Below are positions 50,862 through 61,557 of a stretch of 64,000 nucleotides of DNA, piece after piece (within the stretch, counting starts at the first letter, position 1; every line of letters starts with the position of its first letter). The translations under genes and the position numbers were made by a program. Where the stretch lies: positions 80,801-144,800 of IMG/VR virus record IMGVR_UViG_3300050821_010764; one strand, written 5' to 3'. Below the pieces are notes generated by a model. It made no database searches and had not been told where the DNA came from. It was given only the letters and a program-made list of their open reading frames with translations. This DNA is from a virus.

Positions 50862-53195
50862 ATGGCTGATCCCATCCCACCAGTAGTAAATCCAGATGAT
50901 AATGCCAATCTAGCTGCACAAGCAGATCTAGCTGGTAAAGCGAGCGAAGCTTTAAGTGGATTCACTGTTGTAGCAGGTCAAGCCAAAAATGTCTTTGCTG
51001 ACCTTCAAACTAAAATACAAGGCGTAAGCATTAGTTTCAAGAACAATCAGGAACTAACACAAAATCAAACTCAGGCACTAGGACTACTAACCACTTCTCT
51101 AGTTGGCGCACGAGCCGCTTTTGAAGGGCTAAGTGGAGTAGATACTTCTGGACTAAATACTTTTTCAGGTCAGATTAAAGACTTACAAGACATCATGGCT
51201 AATAGCCCAGCTTATAAGCTGGCTAAAAAGGCACTTGAAGATGTGACGGCAGCAGCCGCTGGATTTGCACCAGCTATTGGTGCCGCTATGATTAAGAAAG
51301 CACAAGAAGAATTCAAGAGCGTTACTAGGGCAGTTTCTGAAACCGCCATCACGATGGCAACCAGTGCGGATAACGCTATGAGATTGCAAAATGCATTTAT
51401 TCAGTTATCAGCCAAGACTGGTAATCTAAATGCAATTTATTCTGCTGCCGGTCCCAATCTAGAGAAAATTAATTTCCTATTACAAAACCAACAAAAAGCA
51501 GTTACTGATGCCGCCACTGCTACCCAATTACCAATTGCTGCTGTAGAAAAATACTATTCTGAATTAGGCTCTATTCCTAAAGCATTAGAAGAAAATGTAA
51601 AGAGTAGTGATGCAGCTAATAGAAATGTTAGTATGTTAACAGCCAGTATTCAATATGCGGCTGGAAGTGGTAGGTCTTATGCTGATGTCATCGCTGATTT
51701 GAAAGTAGCGTTCCAGGACTATAATTTGGTGGGAGAAAAGGCTCTTCAGTTTACTGCTAGAATGGGAGAGCTGTCCAATAAGTTCGGAGTAGAACTATCC
51801 GATGTACAAGGGTCACTAAGAACCACTGCTGAAAATTTTAAGATGTTTGGTAATGAAGCTGAAGGTGCCGCCCGCATGATGAATCAATATTTAGGAGCCC
51901 TGGAAGATACCGGTATTAGCGGACACGTGGCTTTGGGAGTCATTCAAGATATGACTGCGGGTATCAAAGGTATGGGACTAGCTCAGAAGGGATTCTTATC
52001 AGCTCAAACCGGAGGTCCTGGTGGATTGATGGGAGCTTTCCAAATTGAAAAGATGCTTCGTGAAGGTAAGTTAGATGAAGTCATGGATAAGGTCAAACAA
52101 ACTCTTACCAAGCAGTTTGGGCAGATTACCACCTTAGAAGAAGCTTCCAAAAGTCCAGCAGCAGCAGCTCAACTTACTAAACAAATGCTGATGCTAAGAC
52201 AGGGACCATTGGGTGCTATGGCAAAAGATGATCAAAGTGCCATGAGATTGCTAGAAGCCATGAAGGGCGGCGAAGGAAAACGCGCCGTTGGTGATCAGGG
52301 AGCTTTGGGTGGAGCAGTAGTTCAAGATAGCATGAAAGTTGGAGTCGAGCTTCAGAAGAAGTCCGTAACTGAATTGAGTAGAATCCGAGCTGCTATTGAA
52401 GGTGCGCGTGGTCAAGCTTCTATGTCTAATTACGGAGCAGCTCAACAAGCATTTACTGCTGGTACGGGAACCCCTCTTGAGGGAGCTGATTTTAACTCTA
52501 AAATGAGGTTGAACTTATCTGATAATATGATGAAGGGAGCTGTTGCCAGCGGCGATACTACTGCGATGAATAAAAAAGACATTAAATTGAAAGATGTCAA
52601 AGACCGCGCTGGAGTATTTGGCGTTCAAATGGTGGATGATTTCAAATCTCTATTTGATGAACTTTCCCCCGCTCTACAAGGACCAATCAATAAGATAAAA
52701 GACATGATGCAGTCTGGTCAAGCTGGTAAAGTTGACCAAGCCAAAGATGATATGAAAGCAGATATTGCTCGTAGAAAAGCAGAAGTAGAAATTCTACCTC
52801 CAGAACAACAGGCATCAGCTATGGCAGATATTCGCCGCGACGAAGACTTATCTCAAAGAGCAATTGCCGCTATTCCTCCGGCTAGCATGGCTATGCGAGG
52901 ACCAAAAGGATTAGGGGGAGCTAGCGATTTGGGAGTTGCTATTAATGGACCAGGTTTGCCGGCTGGTGAACAAGTAGGTCAAGCAGCATCTCAGGTAGCT
53001 ACTAGGGGTCCTGGGGCAACAGACCGTGCAGCAGGAACGATTGGCAGAACATCTATGATGCCTACTCCGCCAGCCGCGTCAGCAGGAGAATTAACAGTTC
53101 GTGTGGAAGGCATCTGTCTAGATTGCCATCAAAAAGCTTTACAAGGAGCTTCTCAAAGATTGGCATCCTCGCCAGCTTCAGGAATTTCAAAATAA
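50862..53195 (+). CDS. Tape measure protein
   Basis: A 777-residue, almost wholly helical protein with Ala/Gln/Lys-rich stretches, after AAGGAAT. Place (after the frameshifted chaperone) and composition fit the tail tape measure, which sets tail length and is ejected first. Using the rule of about 0.15 nm per residue the tail would be roughly 115 nm. The N-terminal half contains predicted helices with Ala/Gly motifs (AAAAGFAPAIGAAM) that could cross membranes. The C-terminal end carries a CLDC motif in VRVEGICLDCHQKAL. No peptidase or lysozyme domain is seen. Confidence 0.75.
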   Translation: MADPIPPVVNPDDNANLAAQADLAGKASEALSGFTVVAGQAKNVFADLQTKIQGVSISFKNNQELTQNQTQALGLLTTSLVGARAAFEGLSGVDTSGLNTFSGQIKDLQDIMANSPAYKLAKKALEDVTAAAAGFAPAIGAAMIKKAQEEFKSVTRAVSETAITMATSADNAMRLQNAFIQLSAKTGNLNAIYSAAGPNLEKINFLLQNQQKAVTDAATATQLPIAAVEKYYSELGSIPKALEENVKSSDAANRNVSMLTASIQYAAGSGRSYADVIADLKVAFQDYNLVGEKALQFTARMGELSNKFGVELSDVQGSLRTTAENFKMFGNEAEGAARMMNQYLGALEDTGISGHVALGVIQDMTAGIKGMGLAQKGFLSAQTGGPGGLMGAFQIEKMLREGKLDEVMDKVKQTLTKQFGQITTLEEASKSPAAAAQLTKQMLMLRQGPLGAMAKDDQSAMRLLEAMKGGEGKRAVGDQGALGGAVVQDSMKVGVELQKKSVTELSRIRAAIEGARGQASMSNYGAAQQAFTAGTGTPLEGADFNSKMRLNLSDNMMKGAVASGDTTAMNKKDIKLKDVKDRAGVFGVQMVDDFKSLFDELSPALQGPINKIKDMMQSGQAGKVDQAKDDMKADIARRKAEVEILPPEQQASAMADIRRDEDLSQRAIAAIPPASMAMRGPKGLGGASDLGVAINGPGLPAGEQVGQAASQVATRGPGATDRAAGTIGRTSMMPTPPAASAGELTVRVEGICLDCHQKALQGASQRLASSPASGISK

Positions 53196-53206
53196 GGGAT
53201 TAAACA

Positions 53207-54097
53207 ATGGGTATTAGTGATATCATCGATGGCGTAAATAAAGCGCAAGATTTTCTGAATGGATCAGCCAATCCATTAACCGGAAGTCAACAAGACCAAT
53301 TCAAGTCCGATGGTTTCTTAGTGCCTTCTACTTTTTCCGCAGATGGCAACGGTCTACCGTTCAGTAAAGTTCCATCTAACAAAGCCGCACAGTTTAAACG
53401 CAATATCATTACTTGGTTCGTTCCAGAATTTGGTATTGTGAGAATGTATGTTAACCCTAATTCTATCAGCTATTCTGATAAGAAGTTGATCACTAAAGAT
53501 AGAACCAAGGGCGGATATACTTTGCAGTATTGGGGAGAAGAACTAACCTCTATTAACATCTCTGGTACTACTGGTAGTTCTGGAATTGAGGGAATTAACG
53601 TTCTTCATGAGATATATAGGGCAGAGCAATATGCATTTGATGGAGTTGGGTTGACCTTGGCAGCTAACAATGCGGCAGCCGATGTTGCCAATAACCTAGT
53701 CAGTGGTGTAGGTGGTGCTCTTGGTAAAGCTGTAGGTGGTTTATTTGGGGCAAGTGACCAAGGCGCAGCAGCAGCTGGAGGAGCTGGCTTACTAGGTGGT
53801 ATATTAGGATTAGATTCTCCTAATAACAGCTTGGCAGCTAAGAACATTCCCTCTTTGGGACAATTAGCTTTTACCGTTGAGATGTATTATAATGGATGGA
53901 TTTATCGAGGATTTTTTGAGAACATGACCGTTAATGAGCGAGCCGATAATTTCCTACTGGAATACCAGATGACATTTACTGCTACTCAAAGAAGAGGATA
54001 CAGGCTCAATTATTTTCCATGGACACGCAGTGCCAAAGATGGTCCAAGTCAGTATGCGTCTCCAAATGCTTTTTCTGGAAATATTACAGGACGATAA
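53207..54097 (+). CDS. Baseplate/tube-initiator-like protein
   Basis: A 296-residue protein after AAGGGA. It has two beta-rich halves (VRMYVNPNSISYSDKKLI with GGYTLQYWGEEL, and QLAFTVEMYYNGWIYRGFFENMTVNE with LLEYQMTFTATQRRG) separated by a Gly/Ala-rich insert (about residues 150-205). The arrangement resembles tube-like proteins that start the tail tube on the hub. It overlaps the next ATG (TAATG) and lies between tape measure and hub. Confidence 0.5.
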   Translation: MGISDIIDGVNKAQDFLNGSANPLTGSQQDQFKSDGFLVPSTFSADGNGLPFSKVPSNKAAQFKRNIITWFVPEFGIVRMYVNPNSISYSDKKLITKDRTKGGYTLQYWGEELTSINISGTTGSSGIEGINVLHEIYRAEQYAFDGVGLTLAANNAAADVANNLVSGVGGALGKAVGGLFGASDQGAAAAGGAGLLGGILGLDSPNNSLAAKNIPSLGQLAFTVEMYYNGWIYRGFFENMTVNERADNFLLEYQMTFTATQRRGYRLNYFPWTRSAKDGPSQYASPNAFSGNITGR

Positions 54098-57000
54098 TGG
54101 GTTTTTTAGGCGACTTAGCAGATCAAATTAATAGTCAGTTTTCTGTGGGCGAAAATACCGTCCATAGTTTAGATGACGTAGAGTCCGGAGCCAAATATGG
54201 CTCTCTGGGTGATTTTGCTAAACATTTTGATCAATCAGCTGAAAGAAGATATGTAGAAGAGGGATATCTGAGGAGAGATCCCTTCAATACTGATCCTAAG
54301 CAGTATGAAATTTTGATGCAAGAACCTAATGCTAGTGTACTGGTTAAAAAGAAGATGTTCTCTTCTATTAATGAAAACTATCGTCCTGATTATATGGACA
54401 AAGACGAGAAACTATACTATAAAGCGATGAAAATCTTGTTTCAAAACAAGTGCGCCCAAGTATCATCTCTAGAGAAGCTTTCTAAAATTCAAAAGATTAC
54501 TTCTACTGTAGGAAGCATATCTGATCAACTGATGCCGGTTATCATTAGTTTGACTGATGATGCGGGTAGTGGATTTAGTTTGGGTGGACCTGGTCTATTT
54601 GGAGGAACCAACTCTAATGGCGAGGTGGGCAGTTTTACTAAGGTCATCGATAGAATTCGTAGGCTATACGCTTTCAATACAACCAATCCACTTACTACTT
54701 GGATCACTGATCCAACTAATTTATTCCAATCCCAGTTTGGACAAGGAACAGGCGTAATTGAGATCACCAACTTTACCAATCTAAGTACTAATGTGGGACT
54801 AGATATCAAAACTCCTGGGTCTTTCAATCTAACTATTCAAGATCCTTATGAGGCTATGTTAATCACTGAATATGATATTGAGAGGGCTATTAGTGATGCC
54901 ACTAACTCCAATTACAATCATAAGATTTTCCAATTTGGTCAACAAGGTGCTGATCAAGTTATTAACGATGCCACTGTTAGACTCAATCAACTAAGAAGTA
55001 ATAGAAAAGCTAGTCCCATCACTTTCAGGGTTAATCCAGATACATTACTAGGCAGAAGAGTAGTAGCTATCATTGATAGGATTGGAACTGAATTACCGTT
55101 CGAATACAACTCTGGATTTCTCGGAATAGGTGGTGGCGTCAAAGTAGCCGCTTCTTATTTATTTCAAACGGGCAACAAGACTTTAGGAGACGTTGCTGGA
55201 TTTGATGGGCTCAATGTTACTCCCGAAAATAGTCTAGGACCAGATAGTAATATCAGAGCTTTAAATCCAGAATCTGAATTTAGTGTTTTTCAAAGATTGG
55301 TAACAGCTATTTTCAGCAAGATGCAGTTAGATGCTAATTCTCGTGGAGCTTTTGTTACTACTAACAAAAATACTAACTACGCTCGTCGAAAACTAAGATT
55401 TCATTTCTCCGGCAAACTAATCATTCAGCCAATGGACACAGTTCATATCTATATGAATTCTAAAAGTCGATATGACAATAAGTTATTAGGTGGATTGAAC
55501 AATATGTTTACTGGTTCTGGAATTCTACAGAATCTTAATAAGACCATTACTGATTTTAAGAATGCGGCAGATACGTTGTTCAATCCTTCTGGTAGCGTTA
55601 ATCTTCAGGCAGAGAAAGCATCCTTTGTAGGTCCCGATTTCCCTAATTTTTTGTGGTCATTGATTAGAAATCAGTTCGTGACAGAGAAAGAGGGTACTCA
55701 TGTTTTTGCCGGCATTGTGCAGGGTGCAGAAGATGCTTGGTCAGACGGCAAATTTACTGTTTCTGTTAGAGGAACTGATAACAGTGCCTATTTTGAAATG
55801 GGCAAAATTAATTTCAAACCAGGTGTAGATGTATTTAACGGCGCCCTATTAGATCCTCTCACACCATTTAAAACCAAGTTTGATACCATTACCAGTAATG
55901 CTAAATCTCAAACACCAGAACTATTAGATGAGAATAAATTCCTATTGGGAGTTAGTTCCGACACTGGATCCCCACTAGTTAAATTCAAATTGGGACCTAA
56001 TGTAGGTCAACCAGTCCGTGGTGATAATTTTATTCAAGATGTTAGCCTAGATAAAAGCTCCAATCAGGTAGGTAAGATATTTTACGCTCCTGATGGATTG
56101 GTCTATAAATGGAAAGAGGGAATCGGTACATTAGTACAGTTTGGAGAATCTATCAATCTTAACGATGCTAATCGAACAGGCAATCCAGCCATTACCAAAG
56201 AGCCATTTGCCGGGCAAGATGTAATGAATGTTATCTCTCTGCTAATTACAGGTCTACCTTACAACTTCGCCAACTACTGGAAAGCTGTTTCTAATTTTGA
56301 TGGATTTCAGAGGGACCCTCAAAGTCAACAAGACTCGGCTTATTCATACTATGATTCATTAAAAAGTGATCTTACTAAAAACAATATCATCTGGGGAAAT
56401 TTTATCCCATTCAAGAATCTATCTATAGATGAGCAATCCTTTGCTAAATCTATGCAAGGACAATTTAGAATCCTACAAAATAACCAAGATTTAAATTCCA
56501 AATTACAAAAACTAGCCGAAGCCCAGCGTAGAGCCAATATGTTTTCTTCCACAGATGCTATTGCGGTGGCTAATAAAGATAAGTTCTCATCTCAATATGA
56601 AAAAGCTAAGTCAATAGTATCAGAATTAACAACTGAAATTAACAGTATTATTTCTAGAATTCAAAAGGATGACCAAAGTAGCAGTGCGTTAGTTCTAACT
56701 GGAGGAGATGTATCTTTTGACTTTAACGAATTCCAAAATGGAACCAATCCCAATAAGCAAATTGCTGACGCTGCCACCAGAAGATTGTTAAGAAGACAAA
56801 TCAATTATCTAACCCGTAGAATGTCATACAATGTCAGGGCGAATGATGATAAGAATCTTTTCATTGTAGATGATTACTACGATAAAGACTATGATATCAT
56901 TGCTTATGAACAGGCGCTAACGGAAGGCATTAAACTCTACAACAATGAATTTACCAGTGTAAAGGATAAAATTATATCAACTTCTGAACTTCTTAATCTA

Positions 57001-59166
57001 GAGGTTTTCTGTGATACCCAAGGTCATGTTAGAGTTAGACCTCCACAGTACAATAGAATGCCTAGCTCTATTTTTTATCGCATGATGTTTTTAAAGAAGT
57101 CTATGGGCGTTCAAATCTTCCCACAATTCTTGGATGATATCTTTGGAGACCAGATCAATACTCTTAAAGAAAGAATTGAAATCATTGAAGATAAAATTAG
57201 ATTAGACTGCGCAGTATTAGGAATTGGAACTGATAAAGATAGCGACCAAACTGCGGATTGGAAGTGTATTGCCTTTATTACTAACTATGGAGCTGCCGAT
57301 GGCAATGGAGAGCCCTTTAGTTTCCTATCTGAGCCTTCCGGTACTATTACTGATTTAATTGCTGCCAAGGACACCTCTAACCCTGACGCTAACCCCGTAG
57401 ATAAGGTTGATCAAAATAGTCGTACATTTACTCAACTACAGAATCAAGCCACCTCTACCAAAAATGTTTTTACAAACTCTGATAGATTCAAAATCATTCT
57501 ACAAGCCCTGACCAATACTAAACTAGATCTAGCGGGATATGGTATACAGGACAAATCAGCTTTTGCCGTTAATAAAAGGATTGATAACCTTATCAATAGA
57601 CTAAGAGTTAAATCTGGTCAGCAAATACCAAAAACATCTTATCTGGTCACTAGTAGTATTCTAGATAACGGAGTAAATATTCCTGCTGGTCAGTCTATCG
57701 ATGTTTTTAAGACTACACAAGAACTAGCAGATAGTATTAGAGATAGACAAAAGGTTGTTAAATTATTATTTGGTGCAGTTAAAAATTCTATTGAAGCCAA
57801 CTCACTAGATGATGATAGTGATACTGGAAATAACCTATTGACTCCTGGCAATTATGGAAACTCTCATACTCCAGAAATCTTTGAGCATATGATTGAAGAT
57901 GAAAGTTATGATGATTATGGACCTGGTTCTGGCTCTAGGTATATTATCAAACGTGCCCAAATCAAAAGCATTAATATTTCGGAGAATCCACCTGATTTTA
58001 CTATGATTGAAGTAAAGGGTCAACTTAGCCCACTTATTCCTAATGCCTCATTGCCTGGTGATTTGAATTCGTTTCCACAAGGTGGCAATGGTCTAGTAAC
58101 AGCTGCTGCGGTAGATTATGATATGTGGAGAAACTATGGATTTAGAGGGCAAGCCCCAATCAACGTTCCATTTTTAAGTGACCCCAACTCTCAGTGTGCT
58201 CCCTATGCCAGCATGATCCTCAGTCGCGCTCGTAGGAATATTTTAAGAGGCACGGTGACCATCTCTGGTAACGAGTACATGCAGCCCGGCGAAGTAGTTT
58301 TCCTACAAGACCGTAACATGCTATTTTATGTTAGCTCGGTCAGACACAATTTTAGTTTTGGTAGCAGCTTTACTACTACTTTAGAATTAACCTATGGACA
58401 TACTCCTGGAGAATATATTCCAACAACTCTGGATGTTATTGGTAAGCTAATTTATAACAACAGAGATATCTCTAGTTTGACAGTACAAAGACAGTCTAGT
58501 TCCGCCTCTGATAGTAATGTGGGCATTGTCATTAGAGATAGAAATGCGACCTCTCAAGTTAATACGGGAAATGTAACCGATCCTATTACTTCTTTCTCAG
58601 CATCTAATGCTCAAAGCATTAACAATATCTTATATACTACAGCGTATATTATTAACTCCAATAACACTAGGGGTAATACTATTCATGCCACATTGGAGCT
58701 TCGAATTTATCATGATAAGAGCAATCCAATAGATTCTAATTTACAAAGTTTCGCTGATTCGGTTAAAGAACTATTAACCAATCCTAATCTTGGACCTAAA
58801 CAACCTCTTAAAGGTAATACTGGTTCCACTAATGCAGCTCTAAACAAGGATGATGTTGATGTTATTCCAGTTGATTTAAGTGATAATTTGGAACACAGAT
58901 CTCCTTCTCAAAAGGCTTATGATGCGGCTAGAAATCAAGTAAACACTTCTGCTAATAATATTGGCGGAGCTTTATTAGATACGTTAGGAAACATTGCCGG
59001 GGCGGCAGTCGGAGTAGCTCAGGCAGTAGGAGATACGGTTAGCAAATCAAATGGAGCAACACACGAACAAGATAAGTTAAGACAGGCTATATTCAAATAC
59101 GTAGTGGACTGCTGGGTCAAGTTTACTCCTGTAGCACCAGCACAAGCCAAGACTAATGGAATCTAA
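54097..59166 (+). CDS. Large baseplate hub protein (gp27-like)
   Basis: The ATG at 54097 (TAATG, behind ACAGGA) is preferred over 54019, which overlaps the previous gene. The 1689-residue product has hub-type beta domains: residues about 215-270 (GVIEITNFTNLSTNVGLDI), about 430-480 (RRKLRFHFSGKLIIQPMDTV), and a C-terminal stretch around 1370-1460 (RGTVTISGNEYMQPGEVVFL, YVSSVRHNFSFGSSFTTTLEL). These resemble the strands by which gp27/GPD-type hubs hold the spike. Between them lie long helical insertions. It is very large for a hub and may include other baseplate functions. Lysozyme motifs were not seen. Confidence 0.6.
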   Translation: MGFLGDLADQINSQFSVGENTVHSLDDVESGAKYGSLGDFAKHFDQSAERRYVEEGYLRRDPFNTDPKQYEILMQEPNASVLVKKKMFSSINENYRPDYMDKDEKLYYKAMKILFQNKCAQVSSLEKLSKIQKITSTVGSISDQLMPVIISLTDDAGSGFSLGGPGLFGGTNSNGEVGSFTKVIDRIRRLYAFNTTNPLTTWITDPTNLFQSQFGQGTGVIEITNFTNLSTNVGLDIKTPGSFNLTIQDPYEAMLITEYDIERAISDATNSNYNHKIFQFGQQGADQVINDATVRLNQLRSNRKASPITFRVNPDTLLGRRVVAIIDRIGTELPFEYNSGFLGIGGGVKVAASYLFQTGNKTLGDVAGFDGLNVTPENSLGPDSNIRALNPESEFSVFQRLVTAIFSKMQLDANSRGAFVTTNKNTNYARRKLRFHFSGKLIIQPMDTVHIYMNSKSRYDNKLLGGLNNMFTGSGILQNLNKTITDFKNAADTLFNPSGSVNLQAEKASFVGPDFPNFLWSLIRNQFVTEKEGTHVFAGIVQGAEDAWSDGKFTVSVRGTDNSAYFEMGKINFKPGVDVFNGALLDPLTPFKTKFDTITSNAKSQTPELLDENKFLLGVSSDTGSPLVKFKLGPNVGQPVRGDNFIQDVSLDKSSNQVGKIFYAPDGLVYKWKEGIGTLVQFGESINLNDANRTGNPAITKEPFAGQDVMNVISLLITGLPYNFANYWKAVSNFDGFQRDPQSQQDSAYSYYDSLKSDLTKNNIIWGNFIPFKNLSIDEQSFAKSMQGQFRILQNNQDLNSKLQKLAEAQRRANMFSSTDAIAVANKDKFSSQYEKAKSIVSELTTEINSIISRIQKDDQSSSALVLTGGDVSFDFNEFQNGTNPNKQIADAATRRLLRRQINYLTRRMSYNVRANDDKNLFIVDDYYDKDYDIIAYEQALTEGIKLYNNEFTSVKDKIISTSELLNLEVFCDTQGHVRVRPPQYNRMPSSIFYRMMFLKKSMGVQIFPQFLDDIFGDQINTLKERIEIIEDKIRLDCAVLGIGTDKDSDQTADWKCIAFITNYGAADGNGEPFSFLSEPSGTITDLIAAKDTSNPDANPVDKVDQNSRTFTQLQNQATSTKNVFTNSDRFKIILQALTNTKLDLAGYGIQDKSAFAVNKRIDNLINRLRVKSGQQIPKTSYLVTSSILDNGVNIPAGQSIDVFKTTQELADSIRDRQKVVKLLFGAVKNSIEANSLDDDSDTGNNLLTPGNYGNSHTPEIFEHMIEDESYDDYGPGSGSRYIIKRAQIKSINISENPPDFTMIEVKGQLSPLIPNASLPGDLNSFPQGGNGLVTAAAVDYDMWRNYGFRGQAPINVPFLSDPNSQCAPYASMILSRARRNILRGTVTISGNEYMQPGEVVFLQDRNMLFYVSSVRHNFSFGSSFTTTLELTYGHTPGEYIPTTLDVIGKLIYNNRDISSLTVQRQSSSASDSNVGIVIRDRNATSQVNTGNVTDPITSFSASNAQSINNILYTTAYIINSNNTRGNTIHATLELRIYHDKSNPIDSNLQSFADSVKELLTNPNLGPKQPLKGNTGSTNAALNKDDVDVIPVDLSDNLEHRSPSQKAYDAARNQVNTSANNIGGALLDTLGNIAGAAVGVAQAVGDTVSKSNGATHEQDKLRQAIFKYVVDCWVKFTPVAPAQAKTNGI

Positions 59167-59168
59167 AT

Positions 59169-61193
59169 ATGCCAAATCCTAATCTATTAAATGAAGAAGT
59201 CGGTCTATTACGACGTGGTTGGATTGATAGCTATGATCCGGTATCCGATACTCTAGACATCAAATTAAATAATGCGCCCATTACTAGTAACAATCCTGCT
59301 ATTAGTGTGCCCGGTCCACATACCATGTTTTACAATAACGGTATGTTCATTGGCACACTGCCAGTTCCAGGAACTCCAGTAGTGGTAGGACAAGGCAGCG
59401 GAGGGCAATACTATTTCGTTTCTTATCTATCTGAAAATCTGACTGTTATTCCTGAATTAGCATTAGGCGAGATGTTAATACAAGCCAATGAAGATACTAA
59501 AATCACTCTTAGTGAGACATTTGATATTAACATTGGTTCTCATGCGAACAGAATTCACATCAATACCTCCAATAACTATATTAGTACCAATTTCTATAAT
59601 GACTATCATTTTACACAGGCAGTTCGTCGTGTAGATGGTGTTATCAAAAGAGATTTGATTCGTAATACTAATTTTGATCAGAATTCTAAATTGGAAGGTG
59701 ACGATTACGATTCAATATTTTATACAGTACCAATGGATCCTCAGGCTAGTCCAACCTCAGTTATTACTGGGTCTACTAAGAATCCTCCCTTCGTAGAGCA
59801 TAGGGAGATGGTGTATGAATTTCAGTATTCATCCAACGTCAATGACGATCTTAGTGAATCTACGCTGTATAGTGATACTGGCACTAAAAATGTAAACTTC
59901 ACTCTTCCTAATCGTAGAACTAGTCGAGCAGATACTCTCAGTCTGACATTGGCTGCTCCTAATTATTTAATAGAAACCGTTAAGGGAACAGTAGTCGATA
60001 TTTTTGGCAACATTTTAGACCTTAATAGAAGACCACTTCCAATTGGTAAAGAAGGTCAAATCACTATTCGTGCCGATAAGAGCAGTGACAAAGTAAAATC
60101 TTTCCTATCCATTAAAGAACTACAGAGAAGAAGTCTAGCCTATCATTTTGAAATCAATGCCAGAAAAGATCTAACCGGAGCTAATGGACAAGTTCAGTTA
60201 CCAGATATTAATTCAAATGATGACTATTCTAGACCTAGAAGTCGTTTCTTTTTAGATATTGACAAAGAAGGTCAATTCAAACTTAACGTGCCAGCCTCCA
60301 GTGAAAAAGGAAATATTCCATTACTAACTAGGTATGAAAACTATTCTACTTTTGGTCCGGATGATAATAACAATCCTAACAAATTCATTGTCAATGAAGA
60401 TGGAACAGATATTGCTTTAGACTCTTTTGCTCAAGGTAAATCTGTGCCCCATGATACCGGTTCCAAAAATGCCGCTGAAAGAGGAGTTATCGATCTAAAA
60501 GATGGTGATGCTAATGGCGCGCCCATTGATCGAATTGTTAGTACCCAGCTATCTCAAAAAACTCATATTAAACATGGTACTGCTTATCATGACATAACAG
60601 ACACTTGTTTCGTTCATCAATCTACAGATTATGTTGGATATCAATTTATTGATCCGCCCACAGTTAATATAAGTGACCTTACTTTTCCTGGAGATATAGT
60701 TAGCACGACTATCAATGTCTCGGGTGATAAAGCCAATGCAGGCGGTCGTAGTGGTTCCATTAATTTTGATGGGTCTATTGAAATGAATATAGGTGCAAAT
60801 ACTATTGACCGACAATCTTTATGGCTGGATACAGCCGGAGGCACAGTAGCCAATCTTGGTAGAGATAAATTAGGTAGAAGTCTACTAGCATCTACGGACG
60901 GGCACTTTTTCTTACAAGTGGGTAATTTCGGCATAGAAGGAGACAGTCGCTTCGGAGAAAACCTTAATGGACTAATAGATAACATTCTAGATATTAGGGT
61001 ATTAGGTACCGGCGGCGATGTTACCGTAATCAGGTGTGATAAAAATGGCATTACTCTTATGACACCGGGCGCTATGAAATTTCATGCGGGTGGAGATGTA
61101 GTTTTCACTTCAGACAGTGATATAAGATTTGAGTGTGAACAAATGACTATACAAGAAAGAGCAGTAATTAGAGTTGCAGGAGGATCAATATGA
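59169..61193 (+). CDS. Baseplate spike protein (gp5/gpV-like)
   Basis: A 674-residue protein starting 2 bases after the hub. The N-terminus (LLRRGWIDSYDPVSDTLDIKL... PVPGTPVVVGQGSG) reads as the OB-fold that sits on the hub. After several beta insertions the C-terminus (about 530-674) becomes a ladder of short strands (GTGGDVTVIRCDKNGITL, PGAMKFHAGGDVVFTSDSD), typical of the triple-stranded spike. It would pierce the outer layer of the host. No lysozyme domain is visible. Its TGA overlaps the next ATG. Confidence 0.65.
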   Translation: MPNPNLLNEEVGLLRRGWIDSYDPVSDTLDIKLNNAPITSNNPAISVPGPHTMFYNNGMFIGTLPVPGTPVVVGQGSGGQYYFVSYLSENLTVIPELALGEMLIQANEDTKITLSETFDINIGSHANRIHINTSNNYISTNFYNDYHFTQAVRRVDGVIKRDLIRNTNFDQNSKLEGDDYDSIFYTVPMDPQASPTSVITGSTKNPPFVEHREMVYEFQYSSNVNDDLSESTLYSDTGTKNVNFTLPNRRTSRADTLSLTLAAPNYLIETVKGTVVDIFGNILDLNRRPLPIGKEGQITIRADKSSDKVKSFLSIKELQRRSLAYHFEINARKDLTGANGQVQLPDINSNDDYSRPRSRFFLDIDKEGQFKLNVPASSEKGNIPLLTRYENYSTFGPDDNNNPNKFIVNEDGTDIALDSFAQGKSVPHDTGSKNAAERGVIDLKDGDANGAPIDRIVSTQLSQKTHIKHGTAYHDITDTCFVHQSTDYVGYQFIDPPTVNISDLTFPGDIVSTTINVSGDKANAGGRSGSINFDGSIEMNIGANTIDRQSLWLDTAGGTVANLGRDKLGRSLLASTDGHFFLQVGNFGIEGDSRFGENLNGLIDNILDIRVLGTGGDVTVIRCDKNGITLMTPGAMKFHAGGDVVFTSDSDIRFECEQMTIQERAVIRVAGGSI

Positions 61194-61537
61194 ACCCAGT
61201 TATTTATCGTAAATTAGTGGCACAGGCTGAAGAAGCCAAAGAACAAGGCATGACCAAACTAGCCGAAGGTATTATGGAGGCTATTGGCTCTGAACCTACA
61301 GAAGAACTTCAAGAGTATTCTTATGCACAATTGCAAGACGACGTTCATCGTGACATGTGGAAATTAGCTACGCACGTCATGAAATACTATAATCTTGAAT
61401 ATGCTGACGTAGAAAAATTAGATAAAACTATTCTAGTCTGGGCATCTAAAGTAGTTGCAGATGTAGAAACTACTTTAGGAGTTGATTCGGTGGTAATAGG
61501 TCCATTAGAGCCTAAGGTGCCGGGCGAAGACAAATAA
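61190..61537 (+). CDS. Small helical baseplate-region protein
   Basis: A 115-residue protein behind a perfect AGGAGG at the end of the spike gene (ATGA overlap). It is helical and acidic, with an AEEAKEQGMTKLAEGIM segment that recalls the GMT turn of the small proteins at 3797 and 4036. It may be a spike-associated assembly factor. No family recognised. Confidence 0.5.
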   Translation: MNPVIYRKLVAQAEEAKEQGMTKLAEGIMEAIGSEPTEELQEYSYAQLQDDVHRDMWKLATHVMKYYNLEYADVEKLDKTILVWASKVVADVETTLGVDSVVIGPLEPKVPGEDK

Positions 61538-61539
61538 CC

Positions 61540-61548
61540 TGATATATA
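61540..61548 (+). promoter_or_regulatory. Extended -10 promoter candidate before 61558
   Basis: TG-A-TATATA ends 9 bases before the next ATG, predicting a 3-base leader. A second TATAAT overlaps the ATG itself. No ribosome binding site is present between the stop at 61537 and the ATG. Confidence 0.35.
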
Positions 61549-61557
61549 CAGAATATA

